DNA of 64,000 nt from assembly GCA_934045075.1 (NCBI GenBank), contig OW203722.1, forward strand, positions 23,791,379 to 23,855,378, read 5' to 3'. The notes below the pieces were generated by a model that had not been told where the DNA came from, did not search any database, and saw nothing but the letters and a program-made list of their open reading frames with translations. Numbering within the stretch: the stretch's first letter is position 1; the number at the start of each line of letters is the position of its first letter. Shown one piece after another: positions 44,353 through 54,350 of this stretch. The stretch is from Yponomeuta sedellus (Eukaryota; Arthropoda; Insecta; Lepidoptera; Yponomeutidae). The translations under genes and the position numbers were made by a program.

Positions 44353-46345
44353 AATAAATAATTATTAATTAAAAATCGCCACAATCAGTCCAAACGTTAA
44401 TTTTATTTATGACATATCGACACCCTTGAAGTTCTCTATGAATTTGACAGCAAACCGTAGATATAAAATCCAGTACTGGACACCTTTTTTCACAATAGTG
44501 AAGCGTGGTTCGCTACATTATTATTATATTGCTACACGTAGATTGTGCAGTGAAAACTATTCAAGTTCATTTTCTATAAGATATACAAACATCTTATTAC
44601 AAATTCTAACTTTTATGAAAATAGGTGGAATTATAATAAATAAAATAATATCAAAACCCCTTTTGGTAGTTTTTTAATTTATCATGCTGAATCTATAAAT
44701 ATATCAAGGCAATGAATAGATTTAAACAGGAAAAATATTAATCAATAATCATCAACAATCAAATTGGTAACTTCATAGAATGTTACTGAATCGAGCTTTC
44801 AAAAGTTAATCACAGATATAATAGAATAAACACAAGAAATAAAAAAAACTTCTTTACTAAGTATCGATAACTTTTTCACTGAGGGAGTGGAAACACCCAT
44901 CCCTATCGCCCTAAAATAAACAACAAACTTGTTACTGTGATTAAATTGATTATACTCATGATTTATTACTTTGAAACACTATTCTCAAATGATATTAAAG
45001 CTATGTTGCAATTCCAGTGGGTCATAGTTAAAATTCAAGGGAAAAAACCACTATAAAGTACACAAAATTGAGTCTTACCGATGGAAGCTGTTGAAGGTGG
45101 TTTTGTTTTCTCTTCTCCCGATTGGGTTTTACATCCCAATATCACATACGCCATTCCGATGTATTACGTATACTCCATACCACAGAGCATATAAACACTA
45201 CGTTTTAAGAGACGGGACCTCCCTATATGCTTTTGTAATGAGTTTAGCCCCGTTAGCAATACCAACCAATAGAGCAAAAATGCAATGTCAAAAGTGCTAC
45301 CAACATAACAACTTGTCTGTGCATTAGGGACGTCCACTTACATTGGTACTACATATATCGATATCGATAAATTTTCATCCAGGGGCTCCGCAGTTAGCCT
45401 AATAAAATTAATGAAAATCAATGTTTTCAATAAAACGACAAATGAAATTAGTATTTTATTATTGATTATCAAATCACAATAATTGTGGTCAAGGTCTATT
45501 GAATTTATTTCAGCAGCTATTTGGTTTTTCCTTAGAGGTGTCCAATCTGAGCGAACTTCATCAATCGGTGGTTTGGATTCAGGTGCTGAAATCGTCAAAA
45601 AAAGTTAAGTTGAGTCGTTATTGATTATTAATTTGTTGGTAAACTATGCTACTTACCGGGATAGTTCTGATAAATATGCTGAGATTCCAGGCCACAATAA
45701 TTGTGGTCCAACCCTACTGGACCAATAGCAACAGCTGATATTTTGGCTGCTGTACAAGGTGCTGAAAATGATAAAACTTTGTAAGGATGATGGGCGTTTT
45801 GGTCCTTATGTCCAATCAAGATGAGTCATATATCGTTGGATAGCTCTTTTCAAGTGAAAAAATAAATTCTATGAAGACGAATCCGTATGAATTGTCCATT
45901 TTGAAATATGCTCGTCGGAAAGTACCATTTTTTGCTCTAAATAGAAATTAGAAAAATTCATATCTCTGGTTTAACTCAACCGATGCTCATGATTTTTACG
46001 AAAATCACATCTATGCATACTCTGTCATAAATCATTAGAGCGAGACAGCGACATTGCGCTCTCTCTCCCACTCACGGTCACGGGTAACGCTGGAATTCGG
46101 TTTTGACCCCTCTCGCGCTCCGGGACACGGCGCGGGGGCAGGTATGTTAGGGTGAGGAACGCTTGGCCGCTTGCGCAGGTAGTCAGTCGTTTGCTGATAT
46201 TGTGTTAAGTGCTACGTTATTACGCTCCTCATTGTTCACATCGACTTTGACCTTGGCATCATTTTGGACTCTGTTACCCGTTTTATTTGTTGACCGTGGC
46301 TTTATATTGGACTTGGGTGCTTAACGATTGGATTGTTTCGTTGCA

Positions 46346-48898
46346 ATGGAACGTTACCGTAACTGTGTAATGTGCCGAAGAGGGCTATACCGAGGCAGAT
46401 ATCAAGTACGCGTTCTGTCGGAAGCCTTGACAAGAACACACGTGGAGCTAGTAACATTTATACGAGAAAACGCTGCTCTGGAGGTTTGTACCTATTGCAC
46501 TTTTTTTTTCCACTCGATCCTCACTGAACCTTCGATATAAAAGGAAACCAATTGAAATCATGTGCAACTGCATCCCAGATCTATTCTAGTAGTAAATGAG
46601 GTAACGAAGACGTAAAAGTGAAAACCGATTGATAAGTGATTCTGGTCGCTTAAAGAACATTCAAGTGATTCCTTTTTCACTTTTACGTCTTCCACGATGT
46701 ATTTACCACCAAAACAAGGCCTACACAAAACCACAACCAATTACTGTGGTTGCGGTTTTGTGTGGTTGTGTGTATGCCTTGTTTTCGTACACACAACTAC
46801 AGAAAACCGCAACCAGATCTCTGAGAAATCTGTGAATCTGTGGCATATATTTGACGATTCGCACACCTTCTGACAGAAAAACAAATCCCTCCCACAAATG
46901 ACCCCCAATGCGTTATTTTGTTAGGTATTTTTCGGAAACCAAAGTTGTTTTTCTTTTCCTTACATTTTCATATATCATTTTCAGGTCGTGTTTGACAACA
47001 CCCGAAGAGTATGTTACCGATGCTGGCAAAGAGCCGAAAATGCGATTAGAGGTCATGCAAACCCTCAACCCGAGCCGGAGCCGCAAGAACAAGCAGAACC
47101 GCAAGAACAACTACAACCGCAAGAACAACTACAACCGCAATTAGAAGAAATGCTTCATATTCCTGAATATATGAGAGCACCTAATACCGCGACGCATTGT
47201 ATCTTTCATGGCTGCGCTAATGAAACCCGCCATCGAATTCCAAATGTTGTTAAAATCCACGTATTTTCTCAACATAAATTGTATATCCCCGACAGTGCCA
47301 GAGTATGTCACGATCACCTTAATGGGAATGATTGGGATGATTTGCCCCAACATTGCAACATTTCCCATGACTTTACGGCTGCCCACTTCAGGGATGTTTG
47401 TGACCTAATGCGAAATGCCTTAAACTCACCCAGATTACGTTTTAGCGACCGAGGCATGAATGAAGAAGAAATGCACTTTTGGACTGGACGTACTAATGAT
47501 GAATTTAATGCCATCTTAGAGCAAAATCCATTATTAAGAAATAGAAGTGCAGATCCCAGAACCACTTTGGGCATTTTACTAACGAAACTACGCACAGGAG
47601 AACCCAACGCGAGACTTGCGACGTTGTTTAACATGTCTCGGAGAAAACTCGAACGCCAGTTGGCCATCGCACGAGAGTGTCTTAGCACTGACTACGTTGT
47701 GCGACACTTGGGAGTGGATCACATGAATAGAGAAGATATATTGGAGAGAAACTTGAGGATTCCAAAAGCACTGTATGGAAATGAAGACAACAATAAAGCC
47801 ATTATTATTTGCGATGGTACGTATATTTATATATACAAGAGTTCAAACTTTTTGTTTCAGAGGCAATCCTACAGTTTACACAAGTTCCAAAACTTGTTGA
47901 AACCATTTTTAATCGTAACCACTGACGGATACATTATAGATGTTAAAGGACCATACGCTGCAACAAAAACTGATGCGCAGATAATGAGCGACTTAATGAC
48001 TGACGAGGAAAATCCCCTTCATATATTGCTTCAGCCGAATGACGTATTTATTTTGGACCGCGGGTTCAGGGATAGTCTGCAGCATATAGAAGCATGTGGC
48101 TACGAATTTCACGTCCCCCCGACGAAGAACCGGGAAGAGTCGCAGCTCACGACTTCTCAAGCAAATGATTCCCGGCTGGTGACAATGTGCCGATGGGTAG
48201 TGGAAGTGGTTAACGGGCGTTTCAAAAGAGATTTCAAGCTGTTGCGCCAAAAATATTTTAATAACACAATGCCTAATATGTTCGGGGATTTTATGATTGC
48301 AGCAGCAATTACAAATCACTTCCACAGGCCTATTGTCGATAGCCAACACGCAGATGCTTTTTTACAAAAAATTGTTGAAAGAAGGCAAACCCCAAACGTG
48401 TTATATGATTATGTAGAAGCAAAAAGATTAAACAACAGAAGAGCCAATTTCCAGAGATTGGAAGCAAATGACATTCAAGACTTTCCACGATTGAGGGAAC
48501 AGGACGTGATTTTGCTGTCATTGGGGACATATCAGTTAAAACTGGCAAAATCATATTGCAGCGAGCACCTCAACAACGGCTTATATCTTATAGAAACTTA
48601 TAGAGAAGCTGCTTTGGAGGATATCCATGAATATGGGATCCACGAAGATGCGTGGCTGTTGCGTGCACGCATACAGTCCCGACATGTACGATCAAAACAA
48701 TATTTTTGCTATATATTATTAGACAGAAATAGTAGAAACATATTACAACATTATTGTACATGTTTGACAGGACGCCGCACGATAGGTTCCTGTGCGCATA
48801 TTATATCTATTGTGTGGTATTTAGGATATGCTAGACATGAAGGCTTTACTGAACCAGCACTATTTTTAAATAACATTATCATGGATGAAACACATTAA
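46346..48898 (+). CDS. DDE transposase with zinc fingers and SWIM motif
   Basis: Two exons, 46346-46483 and 46985-48898, join in phase 0 (GTTTGT donor, TTTTCAG acceptor) and give 683 residues without a stop. The N-terminus has CVMC in exon 1 and CYRC in exon 2, a likely four-Cys zinc site that only forms after splicing. A PQ-rich linker and a second finger follow (CIFHGC, then VCHDH). The catalytic domain is DDE_Tnp_4-like: Asp in IICDGTYIYIY (about 323), Asp in VFILDRGFRD (about 404), Glu in WVVEVVNGRFKRDF (about 453). The C-terminal CTCLTGRRTIGSCAH is a SWIM-type C-x-C-xn-C-x-H finger. It should catalyse movement of the surrounding element. The intact frame suggests recent activity. Confidence 0.9.
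46620..46800. repeat. Two hairpins in the transposase intron
   Basis: GACGTAAAAGTGAAAA near 46610 pairs with TTTTTCACTTTTACGTC near 46682. AAAACAAGGCCTACACAAAA near 46712 pairs imperfectly with CACACAACC...CCTTGTTTT up to 46785. Confidence 0.65.
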
Positions 48899-49948
48899 AC
48901 GATAAAACTTACTCTGAACTTGTTTTATTTACTTCGATAATAAACAAACAATGATAATATAATAATCAATGCTGATCATTTGTAATTAAAATCGATATAC
49001 AATGTCGAAAAAATATCAAAAAGAATTAAAACAACAGAAAAAAAATTAAATAAAAAAAAACTTTTAACGTATGATTACTCAAATTGGACAGAAAATCGGG
49101 ACTAGCGCTTCGATTATTCTTATTCTACAAAAAAATACCTTTCCAACGACGTATTACTCATTCCGATTGGTGCCAGGACCAGGTTCCATACATTTGTGCC
49201 CATCATCCTTTATCAAAGTAAACAAACTATAGTTACAAAAAACTTCAGCGATACATGAAAAGTCTACGTACCAGAGTTGTTTTGTGAAGCTCGACAACTA
49301 ATAGGTTTTTGTATAGCTGAATCTGAAAATAAACAATTGCAAGAATAGTCCGAAAAAAAAATAGTTTGTTCCTGTTTACCACATAACTGCATAATTGACT
49401 ATATAACTATCAAATAAATTTTTATAAAAAAAATATTTTAAGTTAAAAATTAGTAAAAAAAATATTTTAGTAATTCCAATCACTAACCAGTTTCAAGTGA
49501 TGCGACGTGGCTACGTGGTAAGGAAACTCAGCTAGTAAGTAATCAGGAAGAGGAGGCGCATTTATAAGTAGAGAAGGAACAGCCCTGTAAAAAAAATTTC
49601 ATATAAGTAATGTCATTTATGTATTAAGACGTAATAATAATATTGCGTTCTAAATGACGGAGCAAAATACATTTAAATGTTCGACGTAAAGCAAGGCGTA
49701 TTTTGTGTTTTATTACATAATTGTTCATGAAATGTAGTGAGTGTTACATTATGTTATAACACAACTCACCATTTCTTTGATCGGCTTCCTTTTAAAATCG
49801 TTGTTAAAATCCTTCGGCCGGAAACGATCTCAACAAACATATTTATATTGGTGGAGTTTTTCGATGGGGATATACGCAAGATCTTCCACAATTTTCACCC
49901 ATTGTCTGCATCTAAAAAAAAAACCACATTCAATGCAGCCACTAATAG

Positions 49949-51934
49949 TTAATTATCTTTCAACACTTCCAACTCCTGACATATCCTCTTTTACTCTTAG
50001 CCAATTTTCTGATTGTGATGTTAAGAAGAACATTCTATCCATTACCTCAAATGCAGTCGGTAGTGACAGCATCAGCCGTAATATGCTTTTGCCTATCCTT
50101 GAGATCATCACTCCCACCATTACCAAACTCCTTAACAATTCCATCTCCTCTGGGATCTTCCCTACAGCTTGGAAGGAAGCTCAAGTCACTCCCCTACCTA
50201 AAAAGGCCAACCCTACTACCTTTTCCGAATATCGGCCAATTTCCATCCTACCATTCCTATCCAAAGTCCTCGAACGCCTGGTTCATTCTCAGTTAAGCCA
50301 TTTCCTTACCAGGAACAATCTCCTCAATCCTTTCCAGTCCGGTTTCCGTCCAGGCCATAGCACTGTTACGGCTCTTGTCAAGATTACCGATGATATGCGG
50401 TTAGGTATAGAGAACGGGCAGTTGACTGTATTGTCACTGCTCGATTTCAGTAGTGCCTTCAATTCTGTTGATTTTGACATATTGTTGGCGTTACTTCGTC
50501 CTCTTAACATATCTCCAACGGTAATTGACTGGTTTCGTAGTTATCTACATGGACGCCGGCAATGTATTCGCATTGAAGATTCTTTCTCCTGTTGGTGTGA
50601 AATATCTGCCGGTGTCCCGCAAGGTGGCGTGTTGTCTCCTCTTCTTTTTGCAATTTTCATTAATCGTATTTCTCATCAACTCACTTCTTCCTACCACCTA
50701 TATGCAGACGATCTCCAAATCTACACACAAGCGGGTGTAGACAATCTGAGTGCAGCCATATCGGTGATTAATAATGACCTTTCGCTGATATCCGATTGGA
50801 GTAATTCTTACGGTCTCAAGGTCAACCCCAATAAAACACAATTAATTATTGTTGGTAGTAGGCATTTTATTTCTAGGGTTGACATGGACATGTTGCCCAC
50901 AGTAGTGTTCAACGGTACAACACTTCAATTTAGTCACACTGTAAAAAATCTTGGTGTAATCATTGACAGTACCTTATCCTGGGTACCACAAATGGAAATG
51001 TTGAGCCGAAAGATGTTTGCGTCTGCAAGCTCGCTTAGGCGGCTTCGCAATTTTCTACCCACTGCTACCAAGGTTGCTTTAGCACAATCACTCCTTCTTC
51101 CCATTCTCGACTACGCTGATACCTGTTATCTTGACCTCACCGAGGAGCAACTAAACAAACTTGAGCGTCTTCAAAACCTCTGTATACGTTTCATATTTGG
51201 TCTGCGCAAATATGACCACGTCTCTGAATTTCGTTCACAACTCAAGTGGCTCCCAATCCGTCTCCGCCGGAATACGCATATACTCTCTCTTCTATATTGC
51301 GTACTGTTTAATCCAAGTACTCCTTCCTATCTAAAAGAGCGCTTCGAGTTTCTTTACTCCTCTCATATCCTTACTCTTCGCTCTTCCCAAAACCTGCTCC
51401 TAAAAATCCCATCCCATCACACCACTATCTACGGTTGTTCCTTCACCGTGCAGGCAGTCCGATTATGGAATGCCTTACCGGTGGAGGTACGGAAAGCCAA
51501 ATCCCTTCCCATTTTTAAGGCTATGGTAAAGGAGTTCTATCTCACTACTACACTGTAATACTGTTATTATTTAATTTTGTAATATTGTCCTGCTGTTGTT
51601 GTGTTCTACTTATGTCCTTTAAATGTGTATATTTTGTTAATTATTTATGTATTTATGTATAATATTCATTTTTTATTTTTATTTATTTAAATTATTTGTA
51701 TGTATCTGTTGATAATTTTATTTATTCACACTGTTATTGAGGCATGTATTTGGAACCTCTGAAATTAATGTTTTCTATGTTTTTTTTTTTTGTACATCTA
51801 CTTCCTTCTCTAATGTATTAGTCCAGTTCATCCGAAGGTTGTCTGGAAGAGATCACTTTTAGTGATAAGGCCGCCGTCTGTACTCTTAGGTTAAGAAATA
51901 TCTGTGTAATTTCCATTTTTATGTACAATAAAGT

Positions 51935-51963
<29 letters not shown>
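49949..51963 (+). mobile_element. 5'-truncated LINE with TC tail
   Basis: It is flanked by CTAATAG at 49942-49948 and 51964-51970. The uninterrupted site is seen at about 55697 in P-like copy 2. It ends with GGTTGTCTGGAAGAGATCAC, the AATAAAGTG signal region and a TC run. It has lost ORF1 and the endonuclease domain. Confidence 0.93.
49951..51558 (+). CDS. LINE reverse transcriptase, 5'-truncated
   Basis: About 535 residues of ORF2 without a stop. The RT motifs are in order: EYRPISILPFLSK, DFSSAFNSVDFD, GVPQGGVLSPLLFAIFIN, YADDLQIYTQ, then KTQLIIVGS and the C-terminal AVRLWNALPVEVRK. The endonuclease and start codon are absent because the insertion is truncated. The open frame continues upstream to 49741 only by chance read-through of P-like element DNA, so those first 70 codons are not LINE protein. 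Confidence 0.9.
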   Translation, partial: NYLSTLPTPDISSFTLSQFSDCDVKKNILSITSNAVGSDSISRNMLLPILEIITPTITKLLNNSISSGIFPTAWKEAQVTPLPKKANPTTFSEYRPISILPFLSKVLERLVHSQLSHFLTRNNLLNPFQSGFRPGHSTVTALVKITDDMRLGIENGQLTVLSLLDFSSAFNSVDFDILLALLRPLNISPTVIDWFRSYLHGRRQCIRIEDSFSCWCEISAGVPQGGVLSPLLFAIFINRISHQLTSSYHLYADDLQIYTQAGVDNLSAAISVINNDLSLISDWSNSYGLKVNPNKTQLIIVGSRHFISRVDMDMLPTVVFNGTTLQFSHTVKNLGVIIDSTLSWVPQMEMLSRKMFASASSLRRLRNFLPTATKVALAQSLLLPILDYADTCYLDLTEEQLNKLERLQNLCIRFIFGLRKYDHVSEFRSQLKWLPIRLRRNTHILSLLYCVLFNPSTPSYLKERFEFLYSSHILTLRSSQNLLLKIPSHHTTIYGCSFTVQAVRLWNALPVEVRKAKSLPIFKAMVKEFYLTTTL

Positions 51964-51966
<3 letters not shown>

Positions 51967-52582
51967 ATAGTGCATCGTTGAAACATTGTTATGGCTTACA
52001 GCAATTCACCCGTCGTACACTGAGTAGTAATTCTGACCAAGGTACTTATCAGATATTTTTTTATCGATATTGAATATGTGTATGGCACATCACTATGACA
52101 TTGAAACATCTTAATATTTTTCTCATAGTATATTATATTACGTTATTTAACATAATTTATGATCTTGCTCTTGTGCAAGATGACAAAAACTGTAGCCAGA
52201 AATACTTACCGGTCTTCATCCCTAGGAATTTTACCCATAAACTTTCTTTTGGTACCCTTTGACCGGCTGCATCTTATTTTACAAATGGCACAAGTTCGAC
52301 ACCATCCGATCAATGCCATTATTAAAAGAAAATCACTAAACACTGTACAACAAGATACACACAGCTAGATATTGAACAAACTTAAAACACAAAAATTTTA
52401 ACTAGAAAATGTTCTAATATGTGCCGCGTTCCGCCATATTTGTTATGTTTTCAGTTTGACATTGACAACAAAGAAAGAGTAAGTAGTATTAAAGAGTGAG
52501 ACAAATATATGTCCGCCATTAAAACGGGGCTAAATGCGAACAAATAATTCAAAGTTCCTACTTGCGCTAGGCTGCTCCATAC

Positions 52583-53060
52583 TACGAATATCCACTGAAA
52601 TCCACTTCAGATTGTTTTAAAACAACCCAAAAAACACAAGGTTTTTGGAGACGACGCTCTCCAACATCTGTTGTCTAACTCACTGCCAAATTGAAGGTAC
52701 TTGGCAGCCTACTACAAGTTGTAATTTTCTAAACATCTCTAATTCGGTAGCATAATGGTAACCAATTTTACAAACAAGGGTGGTACGTTTTGAAGAATAA
52801 AACATCACACTACTATATTTTTCTTTGTCTAACACGTGGTTGACGATGTTTCAAACTAACGAGACAGACATGTGTCAGGTGTTCGTTTTATAACGCTCCT
52901 TCTATGCTTTAGTCCTTATTCTGAGATTATGGCCATAGAGTAACTTATATTATGGCATCGTTTTGACGCGTGTACGCTGTCACGTGACCATCGTTTCTTC
53001 TATTGATTTAATTGTTCTGTGCCTTTACTGCACATTCTATAAATTGTTCTGTGTCTATAA
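52583..53060. other. Spacer between elements, nothing recognised
   Basis: Between the P-like and Harbinger-like elements. No ORF with a recognisable domain. Confidence 0.45.
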
Positions 53061-53433
53061 AGGCCCCAGTACACATTGGCCCATGCTGGCCCACTGCTCG
53101 TTATCGCCAATGTGTATAGGGGGCAATGGTGTGTAGTGGCGGACAATTGTCTATTGTAGCGAGCAATTGGGCAGTTGTCGGTTTTTTGGGCACACTTCAA
53201 AGGAATCGTGGCGTAGCGTGGCCTGTCATGTTTACACAGTGGCCCATTGTTGAGTTCGTAACCGACCGCTGACCGGGATAGTCATAGAATACTTTTTTTG
53301 TTGCGTTAATTTTTTGTAAAACTACTTGAATTTTAGATCGCCCAAAATGTCCGTATGGTGGAATAATGAAGAAACCTTCAAGTTTATTTATTTATATTAA
53401 TCCGAGTCCGTAATTTTTCGCCATTGTTTTTAA

Positions 53434-54068
53434 AGCCATGTATTCACTAGGCGACAAATTGTCGCAGAACATGTCTAGGAACACTGTTTCTACGTGTCGC
53501 AGCGACGTCGCGCTGTATTCCGCGACATTGCAGTGACATCTACGTGTCGCAGATTGTGTTCCGTGTTCTGTCTCGCGAGCCAGAACTTCCTGTGACATCA
53601 GTCGGCCGACAGGTGTCCCCGAGTGTAGACGCGTCTGCGATTTGTTTTTCAACATGCCCGTAGAGTGGAGCAATGAAGCTGTGCTAAACTTGTTTAGCTA
53701 TGGCAGGCCCGATCATTTCTAATAACACTTCAAAATCACTTGATGTCATACGAGTGAAATTTACAAATGATCCATCAAACATTCGAAGATCACGTAAAAT
53801 ATTGACTCTGCTTTCTCTTTGTGCCAAGTAGTTTCGCACCCACCACCTTTTCTTTTTATAACGTCTTGGTCCACCCAATCGACAGTTAATATATATGTAT
53901 GTGTACGCAGTACTAACTGCCACGACTTCCTCGGGCGACATCTCCGCGGCGATGATTGGTGTGGACAGGGAAAATGTCTCGCGACATGTTGCTAACATGT
54001 TCCGAGAACGCGCACCGTAGATGTTCTGGCACATGTCTTGCGACTTGTCTCCTAGTGAAATCGTGGCT
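53434..54068. mobile_element. Nested Harbinger-like element, 635 bp
   Basis: TAA on both sides (53431-53433, 54069-54071). The ends AGCCATGTATTCACTAGGCG and CCTAGTGAAATCGTGGCT are inverted. Copy A preserves the uninterrupted host site TTTTTAATAACTTTG (about 41308). It carries the first codons of a MADF-type gene at 53653 (MPVEWSNEAVLNLF) and a transposase fragment on the other strand. Confidence 0.88.
53684..54034 (-). pseudogene. Harbinger transposase N-terminal fragment
   Basis: The frame contains KKKRWWVRNYLAQRESR and FVNFTRMTSSDFEVLLEMIG, the conserved region ahead of the DDE domain in PIF/Harbinger transposases. It ends after PAIAKQV where the element is deleted. Everything catalytic is missing, so it is inactive. 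Confidence 0.85.
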
Positions 54069-54350
54069 TAATAACTTTGTCGTTGCACACCCATTATTAC
54101 AGAATGTTGTACACAAGTATTACAGAAGTAATATTTATAAGTAGTAAATCAATAGCTGCGGCCGCAATTACTTCCACGTCCATCGCAAGTGTTTTGCCAG
54201 ACAGCAATGAGCCATGCGCCATTATGTAAGCACCAAGTGATCGTGGCCTACAGTTATGCATTGCAATGCATGGCCCATCTCAGGCCAATTTGTGCTGGGG
54301 CCTTAATGCTAAGCGACTTGACAGCGTTCGTTCTGAAATATTTTTAGAAT

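Larger units (their letters stand above)
45785..49208 (+). mobile_element. DDE transposon (ISL2EU/Harbinger-like) inside the P-like element
   Basis: It is bounded by GGATGATGGGC and GCCCATCATCC. The inverted similarity extends imperfectly for about 70 bp (TGGTCCT, CCAATC, ATGAGT, CGTTGGA). Copy 2 of the P-like element lacks exactly this segment (GTAA joined to TTTATC at about 54954). No target duplication is apparent. It encodes one spliced transposase gene. Confidence 0.88.
49525..52319 (-). pseudogene. THAP-domain gene of P-like copy 1, split by a LINE
   Basis: Exon 1, 52319-52210 on the minus strand, encodes MALIGWCRTCAICKIRC to IPRDEDR and ends in a GTAAGT donor. Exon 2, about 49911-49764, continues the finger with CRQWVKIVED and VC(R)DHFRPKDF-like text. 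A LINE sits in the intron between them at 49949-51963. The exon 2 segment differs slightly from copy 2 (a 3-nt difference near IPIEKL). Together they would form a C2CH THAP DNA-binding domain. Downstream exon-like segments continue toward 45338. Confidence 0.65.
45181..52574 (-). mobile_element. P-like (THAP) transposon, copy 1, with two insertions
   Basis: The 8-bp target duplication CTCCATAC is at 45173-45180 and 52575-52582. The ends CACAGAGC and GCTAGGCTG match copy 2 at 54351-56314. Inverted TTTAGCCCCGTT blocks lie near both ends (about 45235 and 52525). Eight-bp duplications, subterminal inverted repeats and a THAP domain together suggest the P superfamily (inference; hAT elements also make 8-bp duplications). 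A DDE transposon (45785-49208) and a LINE (49949-51963) are inserted. No P-type catalytic domain is visible, so it is probably non-autonomous. Confidence 0.85.
53061..54303. mobile_element. Harbinger-like element, copy C, with nested Harbinger
   Basis: TAA flanks both ends (53058-53060, 54304-54306). The ends AGGCCCCAGTACACATTGGC and GGCCAATTTGTGCTGGGGCC are inverted. The TAA duplication and ends fit PIF/Harbinger elements. At about 53347 a frame begins MSVWWNNEETFK, typical of the MADF/Myb-like partner protein, but it is not continued. A second element sits at 53434-54068. Confidence 0.85.

Noticed and set aside
45181..45200. Classing the P-like element as hAT
   Set aside because: 8-bp duplications fit both, but the THAP domain and subterminal inverted blocks favour P; this stays an inference.
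49741..49950. First 70 residues of the RT open frame
   Set aside because: This is P-like element DNA upstream of the LINE junction at 49949; the same DNA in copy 2 encodes the THAP exon on the other strand.
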